Source of the DNA: Holacanthus passer
Lineage: Eukaryota > Chordata > Actinopteri > Pomacanthidae
Direction of reading: 5' to 3'
DNA length: 64,000 nt
NCBI GenBank assembly: GCA_025331565.1
Contig: JAFREQ010000093.1
Span: 1,272,001 to 1,336,000, forward strand
Positions 49,501 to 61,200 of the stretch are shown here, in pieces (the first letter of the stretch is position 1; every line of letters starts with the position of its first letter). The notes beneath the pieces were generated by a model. That model saw only the letters and a program-made list of their open reading frames with translations, was not told the DNA's origin and did no database searches. The position numbers were made by a program, and so were the translations under genes.

Positions 49501-52500
49501 CCCTCAAAATCGCCTGCGGTCGACCTCCTCACTGCACAGCCTGCCAGGAGACCAGAGGAGACGAAAGGGAAAAGGAAAGAGGAGGCAGGGTCATAAAGAT
49601 GGAGAGCAGGAGCTGTGGAAACACAGAGTGACCGTCCCGAAACCTTTCCAGATGATGCTGCGTGAGGCTGAGAGACGAAAGCGTGGCATAAAGACCCGTT
49701 CGGAGATCGAACTGGAGAACGCAGAGCTGCGACGGCAGCTGGAAGAACTGACAGAGTGCCAGAGGAAGTTCCGTGCCAGCCCTGTCCCAGCTCACGTTCA
49801 CCTCCCGCTTTATGAAGAGCTGCAGGAGCGGAGCGAGGAACGACAGCGAAGAATGAAAGAGCGAGAAGATCGAAATCTTCGAACCCTCCAGAAACCCTTC
49901 AGCTTCCTGGAGAGGGAGCGACTGAAGAAGGAGCAGAAACAGCTGCGTCACCAACAAACATCCGACCAGGAGAAAGTCAAACCCTTCAAGGCCAAGCCTG
50001 TGCCCAAGGCAGTGTACGCAGCAGCATCAGGGGAGCAGATGAAGGAGGAGCAGCTGTATCGGTCTATCAAGATACAGATGAGAGCTCAGGAGATGCTCCA
50101 CAGTGCTTCAATGCCTCCCAGCATGCTCGCACGACGACTCAGCGAACGCAAGAAGACCAAAGATGGCAGCGATGCAGCCGGAGGAGACAACTTCTCCCAC
50201 AGGCCCCACATTAACAAAGAGGTACCTGACTTCAACGCCAGCTACCGACGCTTTCAGAAACACCTGGAGAAACAAAAAGAGGTGAAGCCTACGACTGCAT
50301 GCGAACCCTTTGAATTAAGGACGTCACGGATCTCTTCGCACCGTGAACGCATCCTGGCCGACATCGAGCAGGAGCAGAGCAGCCCTCGGATGCTGCGCTG
50401 GCCGTACATCAGCTCCGGGCCATCTCGGACGCCAAACTCAAGTCTCTGCTCGTCCCTCTCTGGCAGCTTGGAGCTCCTGCCTGCAAAAGTTACAGATGCC
50501 ACCAAAAAGCGCCATGAGGCTGTAAGGTACAACTTCAGGACTCCAAAGTCTTCCACCATTTTAGTCGAGATAGAGACACCCTCAGAACTCAAATGTCCTG
50601 TTTAGACATCGAGACCTCAACAGTGTTTGAAATCCCCCGAGGCTGAATTTGTGGAGCTCCTTTTCCCACCATCCCTGCAGTGTGCTTACAAACCCACACC
50701 CATCCTCCAGAACGATTTTTACACCCTGTAGCCGACTGTGGCACCCATATCCTCAATTGTCTGCCCCCGCCCTCCCAAGGTCCCCATCCCATCCAAACCT
50801 TCCTGCATCTGTGACCAGATTGTCTCCCTGAGTAGAAAGGTGCTGGAGCAGAGGAAGAAGGCTGAGGAGGAGGAGGAGCGGTGGAAGGAAAGGCAGAAGC
50901 AGAGGGAGAAGAAGCTGCAGAGGGTGGTGTTGAAACGTGCTCAGGCCAACGACCCCCACCTGGCTCTCTCACAGACGCACCACACCAAACTCAAAGAATT
51001 CAGGTACTCTAAAAACAACATGACTACAGCATGAGCCGAACTGTTGTCGAACGGAATGGGACGATTTATAACTCTGTGATCTCTGCAGGAAACAAGAGCT
51101 TCAGCGCAGGAAGGAGTACCAGCAGGAGATTAAAGAGATGCAGCAGAGGGTGAAGGGGAGGCCGCTGCTGTTGGAGCAGGTTGCACAGGTGAACATCAAC
51201 CTGCCTTAAATCAGACAACACAGGTGTCCACGTGATAACCCCCGTGACAAGCCGGCTGACTCGTATTCTAACATCCAAAAGAGATTTTAAAGACTCAAAC
51301 AGTTTAATTGCAATAGATTGTGTTCCTTCACAAACAGCCTTTGTACAAATGTGTCTACAGACCTTAATGTGGTTGATCATTTAAATGGAGACGGATGAAT
51401 TGATTAGCCAATTAATTAACACTGTAGTAAAGGTTAAACAATGTTCCTGCGTAAAACATACAGAAGCCCAGACTGTTTGTGTGTCACAGAGACATTCTAT
51501 CCACATAAATAACATTACTGAAAAGTACATATACATATACATATAAAAAAGATGAATTAAATCATAGAAATAACAAGACAGACACTGTACAGAGATGAGG
51601 AGACAAACAATATAACTAGTTAAAATAGTTAAAGCAGCTTCATTACCATAAGTGTTGACATGCATGAATATCTCAGACTTCCACAATGTAAGAGTGTGTT
51701 ATTTTAGCTTTGATCACCATATCACTGTCACTTTGATAACAGAGAAATGCCAAGCAGGCAGCAGAGAAGCGCTACACCGACGCCCTGCATGGATGTGATC
51801 TGACTGAGGAGTTTATCAGCAGCAAGGCAGCCAAATCAGGATCTGCACGCAAAGCCTCTCTGTCCAGCGCCAGCAAACAGAGGTAAGTCTGTGACGTCAC
51901 TGTAGCGCAAACTACAGACCACGCTGAAGTTTACTGACCCAGCCACTGTGATGCTTTAAGCAAACACTGAATGTATGACAGAAGTATGAAACGTCTGGGA
52001 AGGATTGCAGATCAATAAAATGTCAAAAACAAAGAGTGTGAAAAAATTTAGTGTGAAACCGGGAATGAATGTCAAGTCTAAAAGCTTTCAAGTACATACT
52101 TACAAAAGAGGATTCAAATCTTTAGGTTAAATTAGTTGATTTCTGGACTTGAGCACAAACCACTGCCAAACTGTGACTTTGGGTAAATCAGACAAATCAC
52201 ATTTTTTCTCATCAACTGAGGGTCGCTCACATCTTTATTTAGTTGTTGTGAATTTATGTTGAACTGTTTTGTTTATTGGTTTGTTGGTTGTCTGTAAAGC
52301 CTGTTTTATGCTATTTTGAAAAGAGCTATGTAGAGAAAGTTGCTTGTGTGATTACTGTGAATAAGAGCACACTCATATTTAAGGCTTAATGGTGAAATTG
52401 ACTCTCTTATCAGAAGCTGATTGTATTCTTCTGTGTTTTAGTGACCAAGAGGAGCCAGACATGGGATATGAACCTGTTCACTACAAAAAGGTCTTCCTGG

Positions 52501-52730
52501 ATGATGAAGACGTGGAAGTAGATCTAGACGAAAGGGACGGAGGGAGTGACGAGGCGTCAATAAACCACCATGATGGAGACAACGGCAGCAGTCATCACTC
52601 AGATCAGGATTATCGTGGTGATGATCAGCACTATTCAGATGACAGTTACCACTACTCAGACGATCATGAGAATTACTCAGATGACAGCGAGCATGATGCT
52701 GACACCAGACAGCAGGAGGCGGGGGAGTGA
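46523..52730 (+). CDS. fam161a: FAM161A, centrosomal/ciliary protein (spliced, 7 coding exons, 814 aa)
   Basis: FAM161A is a microtubule-binding protein of the photoreceptor connecting cilium and centrioles; human loss causes retinitis pigmentosa 28. Exons: 46523-46681, 48158-48426, 49306-50521, 50732-51003, 51089-51188, 51743-51882, 52442-52730. They total 2,445 bases, phases consistent, 814 aa. The UPF0564/FAM161 region lies roughly in residues 230-680. It contains KPFQMMLREAERRKRG, LYRSIKIQMRAQEML, RPHINKEVPDFNASYRRFQK, EYQQEIKEMQQRVKGRPLL and NAKQAAEKRYTDAL. Long charged stretches suggest coiled coils. The C-terminal 95 residues are very acidic, with His/Tyr/Ser repeats (YSDDSYHYSDDHENYSDD). 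The exon 3 donor (GAGGCT|GTAAGG) and exon 4 acceptor (acaccctgtag) were chosen because they restore frame; reading through instead meets a stop at 50603. It is collinear with cct4 and xpo1, as in human. The poly(A) signal is AATAAA at 52946-52951. Confidence 0.93.
46682..48157. other. fam161a: fam161a intron 1, with an unexplained open segment near 47.65-47.87 kb
   Basis: Mostly plain AT-rich DNA. At 47653-47868 (minus) an ATG frame of 71 codons ends KDGGVVVQRIMKRLGL with a more normal amino-acid mix than the surrounding noise. A second frame opens with MVHMVEHKGQ at the same place, which could indicate an old frameshifted gene copy. I do not recognise a family. Confidence 0.3.
48885..49145. 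mobile_element. Palindromic AT-rich element, best preserved copy
   Basis: Opens with gctgaaatgattaatcgatt then agttgattgacagaaaat, and ends with aatcaacagattagttgata then tggtagatgcaacc. The two ends are roughly inverted copies of each other. It lies in fam161a intron 2. Confidence 0.55.
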
Positions 52731-53985
52731 TGTCATCAAATGTCACGACATAAGTGGCCTGCACCACTGCTTTATTCAAAAACTCTGAAACTGAGCAAAG
52801 CTGAACACAGCGAGTGAGGAGGAACACTGAAGACTGAAGAATTTTAATGTAAATATTGTACACAAAAATGGACAATTTGATATCCTTGATCTGAGGTGAT
52901 GAGCTCGAGTCACTTCCTTGTTTACTTGTTCACTATACTCAACCTAATAAACAGTAATTCGTTTACTCTATAGTGAGCCGTTCATTGAGGTTTTGGACAT
53001 TTTTGAATCATTATTTTACATCATTCCTGACAGAAGTCAATTGGGAAGCATTGCATTGTGGGATTTGCAACTAAATGCTGCACATATGCTGCACAGTTTA
53101 TTTATTTTTTACTCCATTGTGGAAATTTTTGAGGGCACATATGAGGAGGTGATTTTGGACACAACCATGTCCATTTCCATCGTGCACACTTTGACTTGTC
53201 ATGGTAGGAAAAGCACAGGTGTTACTGCTAACATTAACTCCTTTCTGTTCCTTTCCCACTAAGCTATGACAGCAATGGCATCATCCATACTACATATTAA
53301 CTCTACACACTATTTACTCCATACTAACTCATACTGTCTCTCAGTTTTTCCAACACTTTCCAGCAGTTCATGGTTTCCTGTGTGCATTGTGTTGTACGAG
53401 AATAACACACAACAAAAGAACACGCAAAAATAAACCACATTTAGTATGCACGCTATCTGCTTCAAATAAATACCGGAAAACTAGAATTGGTGTGTGTATT
53501 TGGGACACACTGCAGGAAACTAGCAGCTAAATGGAATTCAACCATCATAAATATCATTATTTGTCAAAAAATAAGGTAATGTAAGGTCCATCTTATCTCT
53601 TTTAAGAGAAACTATTAAGCTCTGTGGACAGTTTCTCATCACACAGGCACAATGTTAATACAGCATGAAAAATGTTTCTGTACTGTTTCTGGCTTTCACT
53701 ACTTGTATGACCTCACAGAAATGAACTGAATATTTATCATAATAATAAACACTGTTTTTTTTTGTCATCATCACCTTGTTTATGTCGCACTGGACCATCT
53801 ACAATAAAACCACTTTTTCAACAACTCACATCTGTCTTTATGAATTGAAGTCCTTCATTACTGTCTCTCGTGTGTTGATATTAGATGTTATTGGAGGTCA
53901 AACCAGAATAAAACTGAATAAAAGGGTCAAACTGGAGCAAACACACAGGGAGGATGAGCCAGATTGACAGCTCCTCCCCACCTAT
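52731..53985. other. fam161a 3' UTR and spacer to xpo1
   Basis: The fam161a transcript probably ends soon after the AATAAA at 52946-52951. The following 1 kb is AT-rich with no coding signal and several TTTATTT-like runs. I see no further gene. Confidence 0.6.
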
Positions 53986-54674
53986 GACATAGCGTGACGT
54001 CTGCAGCAGCACAACCAATCAGATGGCGGGTGGGCGGGCACATGGTCCAAATTTTCCGCGGCGCGCTGCGGCCGAAACACCGAGAATGAAAATCCCGGTC
54101 TCAACCGGTTTCAACCGGTCCGCGGTTGGAAGCATGAGCTTAGAGGAAGAGCACACTTGCACGCATTAAAACACCTCTGTTCTCTAACAGTGTGTGCGAG
54201 CAGAATCAGAAATAAAAACGAGCCTCCTTCACTTCGTGATTATGACCCGGAATACCGCTCTGACTGTGACTCCGTGAAGCTGTTAGCTTAGCTTACATTA
54301 GCCCGCTGACTTGACTCATCACTGACTTTTCCATTAGCACGCTAAGTTGCTATTAGCTCGGCTGTGATTAGCTAAAGAAACATATGTTGTAGGCTGGTTG
54401 AAGACGAAACAGTAGGCTGTGGTAAACTGTGGAAAGCTCTTAATACATCGCCAAGAATCGATAAGTATCCATCGGAACGGCGTTTTTAATTTAGCGCTGT
54501 CGGTGTCATCCAGGAAAGCTAACATTAGCTTAGCTTAATGAGCAGCGGTGTCAACGTGTGCCATGAGATAACAGTTGATTCCAACGCACCGACAACTTTA
54601 ATATTCCGGCCTTCGACTACAGCTCACTTCAGACAGCCAACACTTGTTTTCGACGAGCGGACACGACACAACAG
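53986..54674 (+). promoter_or_regulatory. xpo1: xpo1 promoter and untranslated first exon
   Basis: CpG-rich DNA with a TGACGTC CRE-like site (53995-54001), a CCAAT box (54014-54018), an overlapping CAGATGGCGG YY1-like word, a GGGCGGG Sp1-like box (54032-54038), and a TTTTCCGCGG E2F-like word (54052-54061). A paired AACCGGTT/AACCGGT element lies at 54103-54119. The leader exon ends at a strong donor (CACAACAG|GTAAGTT, 54674), which would splice to the acceptor at 55256. Several GCTAA/TTAGC words lie at 54283-54540. Confidence 0.6.
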
Positions 54675-55256
54675 GTAAGTTAAGCCCGAGGAACAGAAAC
54701 CTAACTCACCCATCGTGGGCTAACGTTAGCATCCGCCAGGTTCAACAGTAATGTGTTTTATGTGTGGGGTCAAGCTAACGGTCACACAAACCAAACAGGC
54801 TCGTTGTAGCAGGAGGACTCGTGTCTCCTCCGTTTGTTTTGCATTTTAGTTGCTCTCAATAGTCGTAAACCGGGTCTATCGGTCGGGTTGTGGTGAACGC
54901 GGGTCTGTGCGCCTTGTCAGCCAGGCGGGGGCGCTGTTCCTTGTTGTACAGGTTTATTATTGGTTTTTAATGGGAGTCAAAATTGGACCACGAGGTCTGG
55001 CTGAGGCTTCAGGCTGCTTTGACACATTTTGGCTGAACAAGAATAACTTCTTTCAGAAAACCAACCTTGCCTTTAATACCTGAATTCACATTTCCAAATA
55101 TGAATGCATCAATTAAATGTCAGGTTTGACATCCATAGTTTGTAGTGTAGTATTTAAAATATGTAAGTTAAGCTGTAGTTCCTATAATCGCTACCTGTAG
55201 ATGTATTACCACCAGCTGTGGTTAGAGTTTAAATCATCTCTCTTCCCTCCCTTCAG
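54675..55256. other. xpo1: xpo1 first intron
   Basis: Starts CpG-rich, with the palindrome GCTAACGTTAGC at 54719-54730, and becomes AT-rich. An open frame from about 54850 lacks splice or family support and is treated as chance. Confidence 0.6.
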
Positions 55257-55263
55257 AAGCTCT

Positions 55264-58200
55264 ATGCCAGCAGAAATGACGATGTTGGCGGATCACCCAG
55301 CCAGACAGCTGCTGGACTTCAGTCAGAAACTGGACATCAACCTGTTGGACAATGTCGTCAACTCCATGTACCACGACATTGGATCCCAGGTGAGGACGGC
55401 TCCTTTCCACTTCAATTGTCTGCATGGGATTCTCATGTAATCAGTGCAAAGCTGTGCCATTTGATTGTAAACAAGCCCCTAATTGGTTAAATGTCTGTTT
55501 GTTCAGTAATGAAAATGAAGAAATTGTTGCTTTGCTTAACCACACAGCCATTTGGGGGGTCAGATCAAATATGTCTAAACTAAAATAAAATATACTGCAC
55601 CTGTAGCTGATCGTTAAAGCCTAAAGATTCATGGCCTATAAAGGGTTTGCTGTGTTGCTCTCTTGTAGCAACGAGTGGCCCAGGAAGTTCTCACCAACCT
55701 GAAGGACCACCCAGACGCCTGGACGAGGGTCGACACCATCCTGGAGTTCTCCCAGAATATGAAGACTAAAGTATGTACCTGATCTTGTAACAGAGAAAAG
55801 CCACAAACTTGCATCAGATGCTTGTTGACAGTCTCTCGAGGCCGATGTAATAATGTGAGCTGATGTTTATCAGTTTATCCACATCAGGCCAAGGCTTTCA
55901 GGGAGAGGCCATTCACTCAGCTTTATCTCCACTGTACTTATTGGATTTTCTTCAGCTAATGGAAGCTTGCTGTGTTTAAATCTGCAAAATTAGTTTTTCC
56001 ATTTTGGCTGCATCTTTGCTGTGAGGCATTTGTTATTATGTTACCGTCAGTCAGTGCTGTCCAAATGTTGATGTTCTTAAAGTTTTTGAGTTTCTCCTGG
56101 TGGTGTCTTTATTTTTTTCAGTTATGGTGGTTTTCAATGCTTATGCTAACTGACCACAGTTCTTCCCTTTTAGTACCACAGTTGCTGCTGCTGTTGTTGG
56201 TGCTACTCGTGTTAAATGCTGCCAACAGAATAGAAAATAGCAGCTTTATATATGACTGTGTTGTAACAAGATATATTACTTCTGTTAAGTTACTTACAAA
56301 CAGCACTGCAATTTATTTAAAATGACATTTTTGTGTAAGAATACATTTCTTAAAAGGCAGGAATAGAACTGATGCTGGTGCACACAGTTCTGTTCATGCT
56401 ACATTTAGTATTTGAAGGCATGAATGTGCCCTCACATGTTTTTTGGTGTGTATGATCCATGCCTAGAGTCCGTGGGTCATACGTTTTTGGGCTGCATGTG
56501 GCTGTACATATTTGACACCACCAGGGAGACACGACAGTGCAAATACTATATTGTGGTTGGTGCTTGTTTGTTGTTAATTAGCTCTTTGTGAGACAAGTGT
56601 GCCTGTGTCTTTTTCATAGCTCTAATGTCTCAATGTCTCTCTCAGTATTATGCACTGCAGATTCTGGAGACAGTCATCAAAACACGCTGGAAGATTCTGC
56701 CGAGAAATCAGTGTGAAGGTCAGTTTAATTACATTAAATAAAGCGATTAGAATCAGGCTTTCTGCCTGTGACGTGTTGCTGGTCAGAACAATGCTCTTTG
56801 CATTTTCCATTAAAAACTCTGCTTTTCAGGCATCAAGAAATATGTTGTTGGGTTGATCATCAAGACGTCTTCTGATCCTGCAAACATGGAGGTGAAGTTA
56901 CATTAATGTAAGATGTGGCACTTGCAAATGAACTTTGTACTGTTCAATACTGATGCCACTGTTTTTATGTTCATTTGCAGAAAGAGGGAGTGTACATTTC
57001 AAAACTCAACATGATCCTCGTACAGGTAAATAAACATTTGATTGTTCAGCACAAGAATAATGACTGGCATGATGTGATGAGGCTGATGACACAGAGCTCT
57101 TCTTCTCTGGACTGGGTAAGATCCTGAAGCAGGAATGGCCCAAACACTGGCCCACCTTCATCAGTGATATTGTGGGTGCGAGTCGGACCAGCGAGAGCCT
57201 CTGTCAGAACAACATGATCATCCTCAAACTGCTCAGCGAGGAGGTTTTTGACTTCTCCAGTGGCCAGATGACCCAGGTGAAGGCCAAGCACCTCAAAGAC
57301 AGGTAACTGATTAAAGATGATGTATTGTGACTTATGTGAAGAGTTGTTCAGGTTAAATCAGGTTAAATCCATACAGTGTCTACCATCACTGATGATCTCT
57401 ACTCTTTGTCTTCAGCATGTGCAACGAATTCTCCCAAATATTCCAGCTGTGCCAGTTTGTGATGGTAAGACATGGTTGACATCAGTCTAAACAGCTCTCG
57501 GCATCCGACTCAAATGTTTAGTAGATGCCACAATCTATTCTTATATGGACCTTTTTTGTATGTGTAGGAAAACTCCCAGAATGCCCCACTGGTCCATGCC
57601 ACACTGGAAACTCTCCTTCGGTTCCTGAATTGGATTCCTTTAGGTTACATCTTTGAGACCAAGCTCATCAGCACTCTGGTCTACAAGGTAAACCAGCTGA
57701 TATTCATTCAGTAAATCAAAACTTTAGGTGAATCAAATCTTTTTCGTTGCCCATCAAAAAGTGATGAAAACACATTTGTGCAGTAAAAACTGAATTTACA
57801 AACAAAAGATAAATATGATACAAAAGCAGCAAAGTGCAAATATAGGCAAGTGTTGGTGTGAAAAGTTGATGTATGCTGAGAGCTGCACATTCTGCAGCGC
57901 CAAACCAAACATGAAATGGTGAAACTCTTTAAACAATATTGGTTTTTACTTGAAAATGCCCAGAGTTCTTAAAAGGAGTAGAGCCGTTTGAACAGATGCT
58001 CATCATTTGTTTACACCTGGCTGACAGTTGATTAAATGTTTAAGTCATTTATCGAGCAAAAAACCCTCCCTGGTTTCAGCTTCATGTGTAAGAATTTACT
58101 ACTTCTCTCTGTTTTATATAATTGTTAACTGGGGTTTGACACACCGAGCAATTTGAAGATGTCACCCTGAGCTCTGAGAAATGTTTCCTTTTTTAAAATT

Positions 58201-61200
58201 ATTTTCTTACAAATTATAGACCAGGCCATTATCTATTACTTGAAAAAAATGAACAGATTAATTTTAGTTGAGGCCCTAATTCACTTTGCATTTTGTCACA
58301 CATCTGACACCGTGAGCCGTCACTGTCCGTTTTGTGACCAGCCTGCAGCCAGGGCTGAAAATTCGTGGGTTGATGGATATAAACATTGAATTCTAAAACG
58401 GCCATTTTCATAGGAAAATTAGTCGGAACATTGACTTGCAATACAGATGGGACAGTTAAACTGGCATTTCAGCACCGAATTGACTTGTTTGATTTAATAT
58501 TTGTTTATGTGTGTTTCAGTTCTTGAACGTGCCCATGTTTCGCAACGTGACACTGAAATGTTTAACAGAGATCGCCGGAGTGAGCGTTAACCAGTACGAG
58601 GAGCAGTTTGTCAACCTGTTTACCCTCACCATGTGCCAGCTCAAACAGGTACACACGCAATCATTTTGAGTGGTGCTCAAGTTAATTGCACTCAGTATGA
58701 TTACACACAAGCACACTTACATGTGCCCACTCTTTTATTACACACACAAACAACCTCCTCCTGTCTCTCTCTCACACACACGGACACACACACTACATTG
58801 TCAGTGTAAGCAGTTTTCTGTTTGTTCACTGTTATTGCAGATGGACAGAGCCGAGCAGAGCCCACAGAGGAGGGAATGAAACAGACTTTAGGATAGCTTC
58901 AGGCTTCAGTCATTTTCAGGACACTGGCAGCATTATCAAATCGATCACCTGTCATGCCCCTGCCTGCAGGTGCCGTCATTGTGACTGAATACTGACAGAT
59001 CAGAGAAAATGTTTTCTTTGGTGGCGTGAGTGAAGCTGTCAGGCTTAAAAAGTCATGTTCCCTGACAACAGGTGTCACCAATGAAGAGTCTTCAAGTCAA
59101 AAGATGAAGTTTAGCTTTCATTTATAATATCTACACCAGAAGCTCCCATGTTTTTTTCATTTGACCACCTGAAAGGGTCTGCTTAGTCAAAAAAACCTCT
59201 CAGATTTATCTTGTGACCCATTAGAAAGACCCTAATCACTCAGCAGGACAGCACTGATCTTGAGGGCTGTCAATACATGTACATCTTTACACTTCTGCCA
59301 ACAAGATGCATCATTTTCAATTTGACTTTGAAAGCAAAAAACCCTGATCCAAGGTTCACTTACCAGCCTTTTCCAAAGCACTTAACCACTATCTCATAGT
59401 CTTCCTCACCAGATAGTGTTTGCAGGGTTGCGTGGTTAGTTTTAGATGAATTGGTGATCTTGGGTGGTCTCATGTCTCCGTGGTTTAAGACAAAACCCAT
59501 TTACAGTAAATGTAATTTCCTCAAACAAAACACACTATGGATGCAATTATGGCAAAACAATTGAGACAAAAAGTTTGTATAAATAAATAAAAGGCTGGTT
59601 TGTGAAGTAATGTTCTGTTGTCTGGTCAGATGCTGCCTTTGAACACTAACATCAGACTGGCCTACGCCAACGGGAAGGACGACGAGCAGAACTTCATTCA
59701 GAACCTCAGCCTGTTCCTCTGCACCTTCCTCAAAGAACACGGCCAGCTTATCGAGAAGAGACCCAACCTGCGAGAGACACTCATGGAGGTAGGAGGACAG
59801 GACGGATCCTTTTCTGTTCATTAAGAAAGGACATTTTTCACTGTTCAAATGGAGTCTTGTTTATCTTGTGGAAAGTTGAACTTAAATGATTGTCGAGGTC
59901 TGTTTGAGTAAGCAAACCTGCAACTCTGAGCTGGTGGCTTTTAGTCGTTTCCACCTCTGCTTTGGGGTTGTTGGAGAGAAAACTCCCCCTCATATTCAGT
60001 GACTGTTTCCTGCCCCTCTTCTCTTTTCTTTGCATGTGGTTTACTGATTACACCTTTGCAATCATACATTTGGGACCGATTACAGTGGGAAGGACCACCT
60101 TTCCTGTGGCGGTTTGACCACTTGTATAAGTACTTACTTAGAAATGATTATTTCAGGAGGTCACTGAGATGTTAACAGTGGAACAGAAGAAGGCAGTGAG
60201 AGTCGCTGTCGCAGTTTAGTCAAGAAAAGACTGTTGAGTTGGTATTTTGCTTTAGGTAGACCCAGAGATGCACAGAGACATGTAACAATCCCAGGTGGAA
60301 GTTGTAACAAAGTCACAAAATGACATGTGTAAGGACGTTACAGATGGATATGGAGACTCAAGTGTTCAATATTAAATAACATTTACATTTGGATTTTGAC
60401 ATAATCATATGAGTAAGAACAAATGTAATATAACAATGACATTTACTTCATAATGCCATGTTTAATCAGCCTTTTGTCAGTTCAGACAAACTGGGCTAAC
60501 CACCTCACTTTGCTGCCCTCAGGCCCTGCACTACATGCTGCTGGTGTCAGAGGTGGAGGAGACGGAGATATTTAAGATCTGTCTGGAGTACTGGAACCAC
60601 CTGGCAGCAGAGCTCTACAGGGAGAGTCCCTTCTCCACCTCCAGCACCCCGCTGCTGTCCGACGTCCCGCCCCGCAGACACCTCTACCTGCCTGTACTCT
60701 CCCAGGTAGGGCCAACGCTCTCTGAGATATTCAGACACAAAGACCTACCAGAAAACCTTTGCCCCCATAAACTGATTTGACACAAATGTGAATTGGGCTG
60801 CAACTAATGGCCATTTTCATCGATGGATTAATCTGCAGATCATTTTTTAAAAAGTTAAATGATTAAAATGGTGAAAAATGCAATCTAATTTCTTTGCTAT
60901 CTGATATCAGATAACAGCCCAAAACTCAAAAGATATTTACTTTACTATCACATAAGAAACAACAAAAAACAGCAATTAACAATTAATAGATAATCAAAAT
61001 AGTCATTTTTTTGTCAAAAGACTAATTCATTAATCATTTGAGGTCTAAAACCAGCCTCCCAACCAGTTGTTGATTAATGAAATTGAATTTTTGCACTTTG
61101 TGTTGAACTGTATTCTAGAAATGTGAAACATCAGGTGATGGTTTTCTACTGTGGGTGTGACGCTGCAAAGTTATGGCTCAAAATGCAAAACATGATTATT

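Noticed and set aside
49529..49957. 142-codon minus-strand frame in fam161a exon 3
   Set aside because: Antisense shadow of a well-supported coding exon.
54850..55083. 77-codon frame in xpo1 intron 1
   Set aside because: No splice-site pair, no family resemblance; sits between the leader exon donor and the start exon acceptor.
57060..57100. RTGATGA-like words suggesting a C/D box snoRNA in an xpo1 intron
   Set aside because: The intron is only 95 bases, the boxes are badly spaced, and no terminal stem or guide is visible.
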